NCBI GenBank assembly: GCA_041690535.1
Contig: JAWLHA010000028.1
Location: forward strand, 1-53,580
DNA: 53,580 nt
Direction of reading: 5' to 3'
From: JAWLHA01 sp041690535
GTDB lineage: Bacteria; Pseudomonadota; Gammaproteobacteria; Thiohalomonadales; Thiohalomonadaceae
Positions within the stretch are counted from its first letter, which is position 1. Every line of letters begins with the position of its first letter. The notes beneath the pieces are model-generated. The model ran no database searches, had not been told where the DNA came from, and saw nothing but the letters and a program-made list of their open reading frames with translations. Shown here in pieces: positions 43,015-51,595 of the stretch. The translations under genes were made by a program, and so were the position numbers.

Positions 43015-43758
43015 TTACCGCAGCCGAACCAGTATGACTGAAATGTTGTCGCTTCCCCCGGCCCGGTTGGCGGCCTCCACCAGCGCGGCCGCCCGCGCGG
43101 AGAGGGCCTCATCGACGCTCAGGAGGTCACGGAGCCCCGCGGCTTCCACGTGGTCTGTCAAGCCATCGGAACAGAGCAAGAACAGGTCGCCCGGCGCCGC
43201 CACGCTGGAGCCCAGCTCCACCTCCACCGTGGGCTCGATGCCGAGGGCACGGGTGATGTAGTTGCGGCTCACCGAGGCGCCCGCCTCCTCCTGCGAAAGG
43301 AGCCCCCCGTCAATCAGCTCCTGCACCACCGAATGGTCGGAGGTCAGCGGGGTCAGCACCCCATCGCGCAGCCGGTAAATGCGCGAGTCGCCCACATGGG
43401 CCAGGGTGACGCCCTCCCCCTCCAGGCAAAGCACCGCAACCGTGGTCCCCATCCCCGCATGACCCGGCGTCCCGGAGCGCTCGTGGATGAGGCCGTTGGC
43501 CTGCTCGATGGCAGTCCGTACGGCGCGGCCACACCCCTGGGGATCGATCAGGGGGCGTCGCCCCACCAGCGCCTCCAGGATGCTCCGCACCGCCAATTCG
43601 GCAGCCACCTCACCGGCGTTGTGCCCTCCCATGCCGTCGGCCAGCACGGCCACCGCGGCGTGCTCATCCCATCCAATGGCATCCTCGTTGCGCTGCCGCT
43701 GTCGCCCCGCGTCGGTCACACCGGCGATCTCGATGGTGTACGGCCCTGCCCGGTTCAT
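43015..43758 (-). CDS. PP2C-family Ser/Thr protein phosphatase
   Basis: A 247-residue PPM/PP2C phosphatase. Metal-binding motifs are RQRNEDAIG near 22, VLADGMGGHNAGEVAA near 37-52, GMGTTVAVL near 100, AHVGDSRIYRL near 118, LCSDGLTDHV near 195 and GGSDNISVILV at the end. It would remove phosphate from targets of the adjacent kinase. Its ATG overlaps the kinase stop by 4 nt, so the two are made together, as in bacterial Stk/Stp pairs. Confidence 0.95.
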   Translation of the reverse strand: MNRAGPYTIEIAGVTDAGRQRQRNEDAIGWDEHAAVAVLADGMGGHNAGEVAAELAVRSILEALVGRRPLIDPQGCGRAVRTAIEQANGLIHERSGTPGHAGMGTTVAVLCLEGEGVTLAHVGDSRIYRLRDGVLTPLTSDHSVVQELIDGGLLSQEEAGASVSRNYITRALGIEPTVEVELGSSVAAPGDLFLLCSDGLTDHVEAAGLRDLLSVDEALSARAAALVEAANRAGGSDNISVILVRLR

Positions 43759-46202
43759 CGGCAGTTCTCCTTGCAGCGGCGAAGCGCCTCCGCAAACTTC
43801 GCGCCGCTCTGGTAGCGCCGCTCCGGCTCCTTCTGCAGGGCCTTGTTCACAAGCCTGGAGGCACAGGCCGGCAGGTCGGGGCGCAGCGTGCGGATATCCG
43901 GATGCCTGTCATTGGCGATGCGGTACATGAGGGTGGCCAGGGAGTCCCCCGCAAAGGGCAACTGTCCCGTGAGCAGTTGAAACACGGTGGTTCCCAGAGA
44001 GAAGATGTCCGAGCGCCCATCCACCCGCCGCCCCGCCAGCTGTTCGGGCGACATGTAGGAGGGACTTCCAAGGATGGTGCCGGTCTTGGTCTTGCTCGAG
44101 TCGGTGACGCAGGCCACACCGAAATCAGTGACCTTGGCGATGCCGTTCTCCTGGTCGTAGATGATGTTGGCGGGCTTGATGTCACGGTGCACCACGTTGT
44201 GTCCGTGGGCGTACCCGAGTGCCTCGGCCACCTGAGCTGCCACCTCGAGCACCTCTGCGACCGACAGCAACCGGTCCGGCTTGCAGTAGTCCGCCAGGGG
44301 CGTGCCGCGCAGGTAGTCCATCGCGATGTACGCCAGCTCCTGCTCCTCCCCGGCATCGTAGATGGTGACGATGTTGGGGTGGTTGAGCTGCCCCGCCGTC
44401 TCCGCCTCGCGGAAGAAGCGCTCCCGCACCTCCCCGATGGTCTCGTCGTCGAACTCCTGGGACAGGGCGATGGTCTTGACGGCCACGGTGCGGCCGATTT
44501 TCGGATCCCGCCCCAGATAGACCATGCCCATGGCGCCGCGACCGAGCTCCTTCTCAATCTGGTAGCGCCCGAGCATCGGATTCTGCAGCCCGGCGGCACT
44601 CATGATGAGCGTGCCGTTGGGGGTGGTTCCCCCCGCCTTGCCGAGCACCACCACACTCTCCATCTCCCGGTTGCGCCGCGCCCGCTCCGCGCTGTCCCGG
44701 AAGCCGGGCCGGCGGCTCTCGAGGTAGGCAAACACCCCTGCTGCCTTGTTGAACCACCGCTTGCGCTCGTAGTCGAGCCCAAGGCTGTAAAGCGCCTCCA
44801 GAAGCGACTCGTCGATGCTGCAGCGGCGATACCGCTCGAAGGCCTGGTCCAGCTGCCCCTGGGCATGAAGGGCCTGGCCCAACTGCCGGTTGGCGCCGGA
44901 AAGTTCATGGCGAAGGAGATCGAAGCGGTCGCGCACCAACTGCTTGAGCGCGATGGTCACGAATCCCGCGAGCAGAAGGGCCGCGGCCCCGCCCAACGGG
45001 ATCCACGTGGCGAACGTGCTCATCAGGACCACATGGGCATTACCCAGCAGGAACAGCAGCATAAGGGTGACGACGAACCCGGTGCTGCGCCGCAGCCGCG
45101 GAAGTACCAGCGCGACGAACAGTCCCACAATGCCGACGGCCGCCAGTTGCGCCATGAGCGTCCACTCTGGAATGGTGTAGGTCGCTCCCGCCAAAATTCC
45201 CGCGACCGCTTGGGCGACGGCAACCACCGGGGCGACGGCGCTGCCGTCGGGGAGCGTCACTTGCGTGGTGAGCTCGGCAGCGGTCGGTCCCAGTAGGATG
45301 GTCCGCCCCCCCAGCTGTCTGCGCCAGCTGCTATCGGCGCTCAATACACTGGCGAACGAGTAGACCGGCACATCGGCCCCGTAGCGGGGGTAAACCCGGA
45401 AACCACGGTCGGTCCTGAGCGCAAGCGGGCCCACCTGCAGGGACTGGCCTGTAAACTCGACCGCCTCAGGCCGTACCCCCAGGGTCCGGGCCAGCACGGC
45501 CGTGGTGAAGGTGGGCTCCAGCCGCCCATCATTGAGCAGGGCCAGCGGAAGGGTGCGCGCGGAGGGGGGCACGACCATTTCATGGCCGGTGCCCACCTTT
45601 ACATAGGGCTCGGCGAGGGCATGGGCCCGCGCCTCACCAGGTCCGGCAGCCACCGGAGGCAGCCACTTTCGGGCCAGAGCGGGCCACTCGGTGGCCGACG
45701 GCACACGCTCGGAAGAGGGTCGCCCCTCCACAGCGAGGACGAGGTTGGTCTTGGCCACGGCCGCCGCAAAGCGCGTGTCGGTGGCAAGTTCCCGCAGTGC
45801 CTGATCCAGGGATTCCGGGTCCCCCCCCGCCTCCATCAGCGTCTCGCGCAACGCCTGGAGCCGCTGGGTGGCGTGGAAAAACTGGGGGGTCTGCAGGGGC
45901 AGTATGGCGCCGACGGCCTTCGGCGCGGGCAACGACTCCACCAGGGCGGCAAAACGGTCCCTCGGCCACGGCCAGGGCCCCAGGCGTTGAATGGATTCCT
46001 CATCGATGGCGATGACCGCCACCCCCGCGGCATCCGGGGGTTCACCGGTGAATCGCGCGGTCCAGTCGAACGCCTGCGCTTCCAGCCACACCATGGGGCG
46101 CGTCCCCAGGGCCGCCAGAAAGACCAGCGTGAGCGCAAGCCCGACAAACCAGTCTGCTGTCCAGAACCTACTCTTCACAATCGCGCTTCGCCGTGTCGCC
46201 AT
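43755..46202 (-). CDS. Membrane CHASE2 sensor Ser/Thr protein kinase
   Basis: An 815-residue transmembrane kinase. One membrane helix near 18-34 is followed by an extracytoplasmic CHASE2 domain (about 40-340, with VAVIAIDEESIQRLGPWPWPR-type signature), then three helices (about 347-368, 375-392, 400-420), a short helical TPR-like linker (440-512) and a C-terminal kinase (545-812). Catalytic residues are all present: GRGAMG 554-559, Lys576, HRDIKPAN at 672-679, DFG at 693-695 and SPSYMSPEQ. It should sense a periplasmic signal. ATG 46202 is chosen from the first helix; upstream frame to 46649 is not supported and the ribosome binding site is weak. Confidence 0.9.
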   Translation of the reverse strand: MATRRSAIVKSRFWTADWFVGLALTLVFLAALGTRPMVWLEAQAFDWTARFTGEPPDAAGVAVIAIDEESIQRLGPWPWPRDRFAALVESLPAPKAVGAILPLQTPQFFHATQRLQALRETLMEAGGDPESLDQALRELATDTRFAAAVAKTNLVLAVEGRPSSERVPSATEWPALARKWLPPVAAGPGEARAHALAEPYVKVGTGHEMVVPPSARTLPLALLNDGRLEPTFTTAVLARTLGVRPEAVEFTGQSLQVGPLALRTDRGFRVYPRYGADVPVYSFASVLSADSSWRRQLGGRTILLGPTAAELTTQVTLPDGSAVAPVVAVAQAVAGILAGATYTIPEWTLMAQLAAVGIVGLFVALVLPRLRRSTGFVVTLMLLFLLGNAHVVLMSTFATWIPLGGAAALLLAGFVTIALKQLVRDRFDLLRHELSGANRQLGQALHAQGQLDQAFERYRRCSIDESLLEALYSLGLDYERKRWFNKAAGVFAYLESRRPGFRDSAERARRNREMESVVVLGKAGGTTPNGTLIMSAAGLQNPMLGRYQIEKELGRGAMGMVYLGRDPKIGRTVAVKTIALSQEFDDETIGEVRERFFREAETAGQLNHPNIVTIYDAGEEQELAYIAMDYLRGTPLADYCKPDRLLSVAEVLEVAAQVAEALGYAHGHNVVHRDIKPANIIYDQENGIAKVTDFGVACVTDSSKTKTGTILGSPSYMSPEQLAGRRVDGRSDIFSLGTTVFQLLTGQLPFAGDSLATLMYRIANDRHPDIRTLRPDLPACASRLVNKALQKEPERRYQSGAKFAEALRRCKENCR

Positions 46203-46363
46203 CGCCCACTTCGGTGGGAAGTAATACCACGGCAAACCGCTCAAGACCGGACACGGTTCAACTTTCGGGGAATTGCGTGCCCCGGGAGGAGGGGGGGAGG
46301 GTCGCGGTAGAGACCTCCTGAGTCCGGGTCCGAGCGGACCGGGCCGCTCAGGGGGAGACGCCG

Positions 46364-47041
46364 CTAACCTTGCGGTGAGGCAGAATTGCCCGGACGGGCG
46401 AAGTGGCCATGGCAGAGGAAGTGACAGGTCTGGCGGGCCACGGTCGGGGCCACCAACATTCCCATGTGTGACACCGACAGGACGAGGTGATCCGCCAGCC
46501 CCGGCAACTCCGTCTCCTTTACCGCAACGGTGCCGTCGTTGGGAGAGGGAAGTCCACGGGCCACCCACCCTACCCCCACGGCGAGCTTGCCGGCGATCGA
46601 TCCGAGTTCCCTCTCCCCGTGCCAATCCGGCAGCCCGCCGGCGAAACATTCGGCGCTGCGTCCGAGGAGCAGGCGCCCGACGCCGAACCGCCCGAACCAG
46701 CGACCCACATGACTACCTTGGTGGGGCGTTCCGAGGGTCACAATCCGACCCGGGCGCTGCTCCCGGTGGTCGAGGAAGAGCCTGCGCACCACCAGCCCGC
46801 CCATGCTGTGAGCCACGAAGTGGATCACGGGCTCCTCGACCCCCTGGAGGAATTGCTGAAGTTCAAGGGCGTGGGTACAGAGGTCCGCGCTGATGGAACG
46901 GTAATGGAACTGGTAAGTGCGGTACCCGCAAAGCCGGACCCTGCGACGCAACAGCGTCATATCAGGACCGCGCATCCACAGTCCGTGAACGAACACCACC
47001 GCCTCTTGCCTTGCCTTCTCCAAGGATGTCCTCTTCGACAC
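46364..47041 (-). CDS. Alpha/beta hydrolase, lipase/esterase-like
   Basis: A 225-residue alpha/beta hydrolase. The oxyanion loop VVFVHGLWMRG lies near 15, the nucleophile elbow is FVAHSMGGLVVRRL near 96 with the catalytic Ser, TLGTPHQGS follows, and a late SHMGM His is likely catalytic. It resembles PGAP1-like and triacylglycerol lipases; no signal peptide is seen. The start is uncertain: GTG 47041, or a TTG six codons later with AGAGGA before it. The R2 fragment lies directly upstream. It is about 160 nt downstream of nothing obvious and ends 162 nt before the kinase start, so it might share that transcript. Confidence 0.8.
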   Translation of the reverse strand: MSKRTSLEKARQEAVVFVHGLWMRGPDMTLLRRRVRLCGYRTYQFHYRSISADLCTHALELQQFLQGVEEPVIHFVAHSMGGLVVRRLFLDHREQRPGRIVTLGTPHQGSHVGRWFGRFGVGRLLLGRSAECFAGGLPDWHGERELGSIAGKLAVGVGWVARGLPSPNDGTVAVKETELPGLADHLVLSVSHMGMLVAPTVARQTCHFLCHGHFARPGNSASPQG

Positions 47042-47084
47042 GAAGCAGCACGAGGGCCGCGTCTCAAGCCTCGCATCTGCCCCC

Positions 47085-47157
47085 TACAGACAAATCCGAT
47101 GTGCCCATGTGGGGTGGACAAGCGCCGCGCATCCACCCGGCCGGTTCGGTGCGCTAG
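47085..47157. repeat. R2 element, partial copy at the nadA stop
   Basis: ACAAATCCGATGTGCCCAT, then GGTGGACAAGCGC and CGGTTCGGTGCGCTAG match the two ends of R2 with the centre missing. The terminal CTAG provides the TAG stop codon of nadA. Confidence 0.72.
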
Positions 47158-48254
47158 GGCGAAACCTCCAGCATCCGCTCCAGCGACAATCTCGCCATAG
47201 CCGCCTCCTCCTCGGGCACGGAAATGCGATTAACCACGTTGCCTTCCACCAGGTTCTCCAGGGTCCACGCCAGGTGCTGCGGGTCGATGCGGAACATGGT
47301 GGAGCACATGCAGACCGTCGGAGACATGAAGTGCACGGACTTGCCTTCGTGCTTGAACTGCTCGTGCAGCCGGTTGACCAGATTCAGCTCGGTGCCCACC
47401 AGCCAGCGGGTGCCGGGGGCCGCATCGCGGATCACCTGGATGATGTACTCGGTGGAGCCGACGAAGTCCGACTTCTGGCACACCTCGAAGGGGGATTCCG
47501 GGTGGGCGATGATCTGGGCGTCCGGGTATTTCGCCTTGAAGGCGTCGATGTGCTCGGGACGGAACATCTGGTGCACCGAGCAGAACCCCTTCCACAGGAT
47601 GATCCGCGCGTTGCGGATCTGCTCGGGGGTGAGGCCGCCCATGGGCTGGTCGTAATCCCAGACCACCATCTCCTCCAGCGGGATGCCCATGCGATGGCCG
47701 GTGTTGCGCCCCAGGTGCTGGTCCGGGAAGAACAGTACCTTTTCCCGCTGGCCAAAGGACCACTCCAGCACGCGCTGCGCATTGCTGGAGGTGCACACAA
47801 TCCCCCCGTGCCGGCCACAGAAGGCCTTCAGGTCCGCCGCCGAGTTGATGTAGGTGACCGGCGTCACCGCCTCATCAGGGTCCAACACCTCGGCAAGTTC
47901 GCGCCAGGCCCGCTCCACGTTGGCGAGGTTGGCCATGTCGGCCATGGAACACCCCGCCCCCATGTCCGGGAGAATGGCAACCTGCTCGGGGCGCGACAGG
48001 ACGTCCGCCACCTCGGCCATGAAATGCACGCCGCAGAAGACGATGTACTCCGCCTTCGAGCCCGCCGCCTGCCGGGAGAGTTTCAGGGAGTCCCCCGAAA
48101 AGTCGGCATGGCGGAAGACCTCCTCCCGCTGGTAGTGATGGCCGAGGATCACCAGGCGTTCGCCCAGTTTCTCCTTGGCCGCGAGGATTCGCGCCTCGCA
48201 ATCGGCATCCTCGAGAAGCGCGTAATCCTGGATGGCTAAGGCATGGGTCATCAT
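47154..48254 (-). CDS. nadA: Quinolinate synthase A
   Basis: A 366-residue 4Fe-4S enzyme that condenses iminoaspartate with dihydroxyacetone phosphate to quinolinate in NAD synthesis. The three cluster ligands are visible in VFCGVHFMAEVA, in FCSVHQ or nearby Cys of IVCTSSNA, and in SPTVCMCSTMF near residue 320. LGHHYQREEV and LPDMGAGCSMADM are typical. The long form with the C-terminal Cys segment is that of proteobacteria. The stop codon comes from an R2 end. It follows aspS by 66 nt. Confidence 0.95.
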   Translation of the reverse strand: MMTHALAIQDYALLEDADCEARILAAKEKLGERLVILGHHYQREEVFRHADFSGDSLKLSRQAAGSKAEYIVFCGVHFMAEVADVLSRPEQVAILPDMGAGCSMADMANLANVERAWRELAEVLDPDEAVTPVTYINSAADLKAFCGRHGGIVCTSSNAQRVLEWSFGQREKVLFFPDQHLGRNTGHRMGIPLEEMVVWDYDQPMGGLTPEQIRNARIILWKGFCSVHQMFRPEHIDAFKAKYPDAQIIAHPESPFEVCQKSDFVGSTEYIIQVIRDAAPGTRWLVGTELNLVNRLHEQFKHEGKSVHFMSPTVCMCSTMFRIDPQHLAWTLENLVEGNVVNRISVPEEEAAMARLSLERMLEVSP

Positions 48255-48320
48255 CTGCCGGGCTCTATCAGTTACAACAAGGTTAAGCGATGGCCGGAGC
48301 GGCTGCCGTCCGACCGTCCG

Positions 48321-50117
48321 TCAAGAGGCCTTCTTCTCCTCTTTGGCGGGCTTGATGATCCGGATCCCCAGCTCCAGCACCTGCTTGGGCGTTACCTCGG
48401 AAGGGGCCTGGGTGAGCAGGCAGGCCGCGGTCTGGGTCTTCGGGAAGGCCATCACGTCACGGATGGACTTCGCCCCGGTCATGAGCATCACCAGGCGGTC
48501 GAGACCGAAGGCAAGCCCACCGTGAGGCGGTGCGCCGTACTTGAGCGCATCCAGCAGGAAGCCGAACTTCTCCTGCGCCTCCTCCTCGCCGATGCCGAGG
48601 GCGCGGAACACCGCCTCCTGCACCTCGGGACGGAAGATGCGGATGGAGCCGCCGCCCACCTCGGTGCCGTTGAGCACCATGTCGTAGGCGCGGGACATGC
48701 AGGCGCCCGGATCGGACTCCAACAGACCCATGTGCTCCTCCTTGGGGGAGGTGAAGGGGTGGTGCAGTGAGTACCAGCGGTTGTCCCGCTCGTCCCACTC
48801 GAACATGGGGAAGTCGACCACCCACAGGGGCCGCCAGCCGTGCTCGACCAGCCCGAGGTCGTGACCCAACTTCACCCGCAGGGCCCCGAGGGCCTCGTTG
48901 ACCACCTTGGTCTTGTCGGCGCCGAAGAACACCAGGTCGCCATTCTGTGCCCCGGTGCGCTCCAGGATGGCGGTCACCACCTCGTCCGGGAGGAACTTGA
49001 GGATGGGCGACTGCAGACCGTCGCGGCCGGCGGCGAGGTCGTTGACCTTGATATAGGCCAGCCCCTTGGCGCCGTAGATCCCGACAAACTTGGTGTAGTC
49101 GTCGATCTCCTTGCGGGAGAGCTCGCCGCCCTTGGGCAGGCGCAGCGCGGTGACGCGGCAGCGGGGGTCATTGGCCGGGCCGGAGAAGACCTTGAACTCC
49201 ACATCCTTCATCAGGTCGGCCACTTCCACCAGCTCCAGCGGGATGCGCAGGTCCGGCTTGTCGGAGCCATAGCGATGCATCGCCTCGGCGTAGCTCATGC
49301 GCGGGAAGCGGTCGGGCAGCGCCACCTGGAGGACCTGGGCGAACAGCTCGCGGATCATGTTTTCCGTCAGCCCCATGATCTCCTCCTCGTCCAGGAAGGA
49401 GGTCTCGATGTCCAGCTGGGTGAATTCGGGCTGACGATCGGCGCGCAGGTCTTCGTCACGGAAGCAGCGCACGATCTGGTAGTAGCGGTCGATGCCGGAG
49501 ACCATGAGCAGCTGCTTGAACAGCTGCGGGGACTGCGGCAGGGCGAAGAAGTGCCCCTGGTGAGTGCGGCTCGGCACCAGGTAGTCGCGCGCCCCCTCGG
49601 GGGTGGCCTTGGTCAGCATGGGCGTCTCGACGTCCAGGAAGCCTTGGGCGTCCAGGTAGTTGCGCATGGCGCGGGTCACCTGGGAGCGCAGCTTGAGGCG
49701 CTCCAGCATCTGGGGACGGCGCAGGTCGATAAACCGGTAGCGCAGCCGGTGCTCTTCGGCCACGTCGTCATCCTCGATGTCGAGCATGAACGGCGGGGTC
49801 TCGGCACGGTTCAAAATGATCAACTCCCGCCCCTCCACCTCAATCTCGCCGGTGGGCAGGTCAGCATTGACGGTGCCCTCCGGGCGGGGACGGACGCGGC
49901 CTTTGACGTGCAGCACGTACTCGTTGCGCACCTTCTCGGCCATGGCGAAGGTCTCATGGGCATCCGGGTCGAAAACCACCTGAACGAGCCCTTCCCGGTC
50001 GCGCAAGTCGATGAAGATCACCCCACCGTGGTCGCGGCGGCGGTGGACCCAGCCGTACAGTTCAACCTCTTGGCCGATATGGGACGTGTTGAGTTGACCA
50101 CAGTAGTGGCTGCGCAT
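48321..50117 (-). CDS. aspS: Aspartyl-tRNA synthetase
   Basis: A 598-residue class II synthetase of the bacterial type. It has an N-terminal OB-fold anticodon domain (QEVELYGWVHRRRDHGGVIF), motif 1 and the flipping loop (PEGARDYLVPSR), motif 2 (CFRDEDLRADRQPEFTQLD), the bacterial GAD insertion at about 290-420, and motif 3 (GGLAFGLDRLVML). Whether it charges only tRNA-Asp or also tRNA-Asn cannot be decided without looking for asparaginyl-tRNA synthetase and GatCAB. The usual neighbour yebC lies 6.4 kb downstream, past the kinase module. Confidence 0.96.
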   Translation of the reverse strand: MRSHYCGQLNTSHIGQEVELYGWVHRRRDHGGVIFIDLRDREGLVQVVFDPDAHETFAMAEKVRNEYVLHVKGRVRPRPEGTVNADLPTGEIEVEGRELIILNRAETPPFMLDIEDDDVAEEHRLRYRFIDLRRPQMLERLKLRSQVTRAMRNYLDAQGFLDVETPMLTKATPEGARDYLVPSRTHQGHFFALPQSPQLFKQLLMVSGIDRYYQIVRCFRDEDLRADRQPEFTQLDIETSFLDEEEIMGLTENMIRELFAQVLQVALPDRFPRMSYAEAMHRYGSDKPDLRIPLELVEVADLMKDVEFKVFSGPANDPRCRVTALRLPKGGELSRKEIDDYTKFVGIYGAKGLAYIKVNDLAAGRDGLQSPILKFLPDEVVTAILERTGAQNGDLVFFGADKTKVVNEALGALRVKLGHDLGLVEHGWRPLWVVDFPMFEWDERDNRWYSLHHPFTSPKEEHMGLLESDPGACMSRAYDMVLNGTEVGGGSIRIFRPEVQEAVFRALGIGEEEAQEKFGFLLDALKYGAPPHGGLAFGLDRLVMLMTGAKSIRDVMAFPKTQTAACLLTQAPSEVTPKQVLELGIRIIKPAKEEKKAS

Positions 50118-50201
50118 ACCCGATTATCCTGTCGCAGAAGAATTAAAAGCGGAAATGGTACGGATCGGCGCTGCTCGACGCAACCGCACAGCGGCGACCC
50201 T

Positions 50202-50367
50202 CAAGGTCAACGCATACCGACCCAAGAGCAATGTAACGCCTTGAAAGCAGGCCGCCGGCCGCAAGAACGCGCCCGTCAAGCGTACATGGATGCATCGACA
50301 GCGTGTCTGCTTTCAAGGACTTACCACGCTCACCGCACGGCCGTGACGTGAGTACGCGTGCACCCTG
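50202..50367. repeat. R1 element, diverged full-length copy
   Basis: A 166-bp copy with many substitutions. The flanks CGGCGACCCT (50192-50201) and CGGCGACCTT (50368-50377) are a 10-bp duplication with one mismatch. It lies in the 460-nt gene-free stretch between aspS and fmdB, which otherwise holds only the terminator at 50540. Confidence 0.88.
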
Positions 50368-50539
50368 CGGCGACCTTCTCCGGAAGCACCGGGGGATCTC
50401 TCAATCGAACCACTGTGGCCTCCCCCTTCAGGCGGAAGGGAACACGCGCCGCACAGGCGCTTCCACGAGGGGGCTCGATAGTCACAGCTTCCCTGGCCGT
50501 ATGATCGGTTTGACAGCGCGGGACCCGCCGCCGCAGAAG

Positions 50540-50572
50540 GAAAAAGGCCTGCCGCTGAAGGGCAGGCCTTGG
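50540..50572 (-). terminator. Rho-independent terminator of the FmdB-like gene
   Basis: On the minus strand AAGGCCTGCC-CTTCAGC-GGCAGGCCTT followed by TTTCC, 7 nt after the stop. Confidence 0.88.
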
Positions 50573-50578
50573 AGGCTG

Positions 50579-50836
50579 TCACTCGGCGGTGCAGGCCGAG
50601 CAGGCGCCAGTGCCGCAGCTCGGTGCCGAGCCCTCGGCGACATTTTTCTTGCTGCCGCTCTTGAAGTCGGTTTCGTACCAGCCGCCGCCCTTGAGGCGGA
50701 AACCGGACGCGGAGATGAGTTTCACCAGCTCGGACTTGCCACAGGTGGGGCAGTCGGTCAGCGGTTCGTCGCTCATCTTCTGCATGGCCTCCATCTGGTG
50801 GCCACAACTCTTGCACTCGTACTCGTAGATGGGCAT
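50579..50836 (-). CDS. FmdB-family zinc-ribbon protein
   Basis: An 85-residue protein. The N terminus MPIYEYECKSCGHQMEAMQ with CKSCG, then CPTCGKSELVKLISASGF, forms the zinc ribbon of the FmdB/CxxC_CxxC_SSSS family. The C-terminal CGTGACSACTAE adds three more cysteines. It is conserved upstream of aspS in many gammaproteobacteria; FmdB proteins are often called regulators, but the function is not established. Confidence 0.92.
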   Translation of the reverse strand: MPIYEYECKSCGHQMEAMQKMSDEPLTDCPTCGKSELVKLISASGFRLKGGGWYETDFKSGSKKNVAEGSAPSCGTGACSACTAE

Positions 50837-50939
50837 TTCTCAACACCTCGACAAGCCAGCGTTAGACCGGATTGCCTAATGGGGGTTCCGATGAACATTA
50901 TCAAGACCCCCTGATTTTATCCTTTTTGGCCGAACCCGA

Positions 50940-51215
50940 CTACTCGAGTCCGAATTGATCCCGCTCTACCGCCGCAGTGCGGTCCACGGCACTACGGACC
51001 CGCTCGATGGCCCGCTGCAACTGCTGGTGCTCCTGAGCAGCCATGCCGGAGTGCAGGAATCTTTCGGCGGCGTGCAGAACGTCCTCCAGCAGCCGGGTCC
51101 GGTAATGCAGATTGAGCAACGCCTTCCCCACGTGGTGGGGATCATCCCCCTGCTCCCGCATGCGGGCCGCTTCGGTGAGCGCCTCGTTCAGTTCTTCCAG
51201 AGTTGGCATCCCCAT
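50940..51215 (-). CDS. Small hypothetical helical protein (91 residues)
   Basis: A 91-residue soluble protein with mostly helical, charged sequence: PTLEELNEALTEAARMREQ, ALLNLHYRTRLLEDVLHAAE and HQQLQRAIERVRSAVDR. GGAG lies eight bases before ATG 51215. I do not recognise a named family; it may be a coiled-coil partner protein. The gene lies upstream of fmdB in the same orientation, about 100 nt apart. Confidence 0.72.
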   Translation of the reverse strand: MGMPTLEELNEALTEAARMREQGDDPHHVGKALLNLHYRTRLLEDVLHAAERFLHSGMAAQEHQQLQRAIERVRSAVDRTAAVERDQFGLE

Positions 51216-51278
51216 CGGGCAATCTCCGCTTGACCTCCGTCCAGTATAACCCTGCGACCATCATGGGAGGCCATCCCC

Positions 51279-51445
51279 GCAGGGTAAACGCATACTTACC
51301 AGAGAGGGATGTAAGTCCTTGAAAGCAGGTCGTCGGCCGCATGGACGCGGCCGTCGAGCGTACATGGATGTATTCACAGCGCACCTGCTTTCAAGGACTT
51401 ACATCGCTCACAGCACGGCCATGACGTAAGTATGCGTTTACCCTG
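51279..51445. repeat. R1 element, full copy with perfect target duplication
   Basis: A 167-bp copy flanked by GCCATCCCCG at 51269-51278 and 51446-51455. It lies between the divergent small hypothetical gene and the ABC exporter; the rest of this 380-nt stretch shows no gene. Confidence 0.93.
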
Positions 51446-51595
51446 GCCATCCCCGTTGTGGCCGACCGTGAAATAGGCGAATACTGATATGTACCGCAGC
51501 CGGTTCCGGTCGATTCACCGCTTGCCGTAGCGAGCGCGCCGAGGTGCTGATAGAGTCCGGGCAGCTAGCCGACTTTCACACCCCCAAGACGAGTC

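Noticed and set aside
48840..50351. Long plus-strand frame (503 codons) opposite aspS
   Set aside because: Antisense to aspS and running into the R1 repeat; product has no domain signature.
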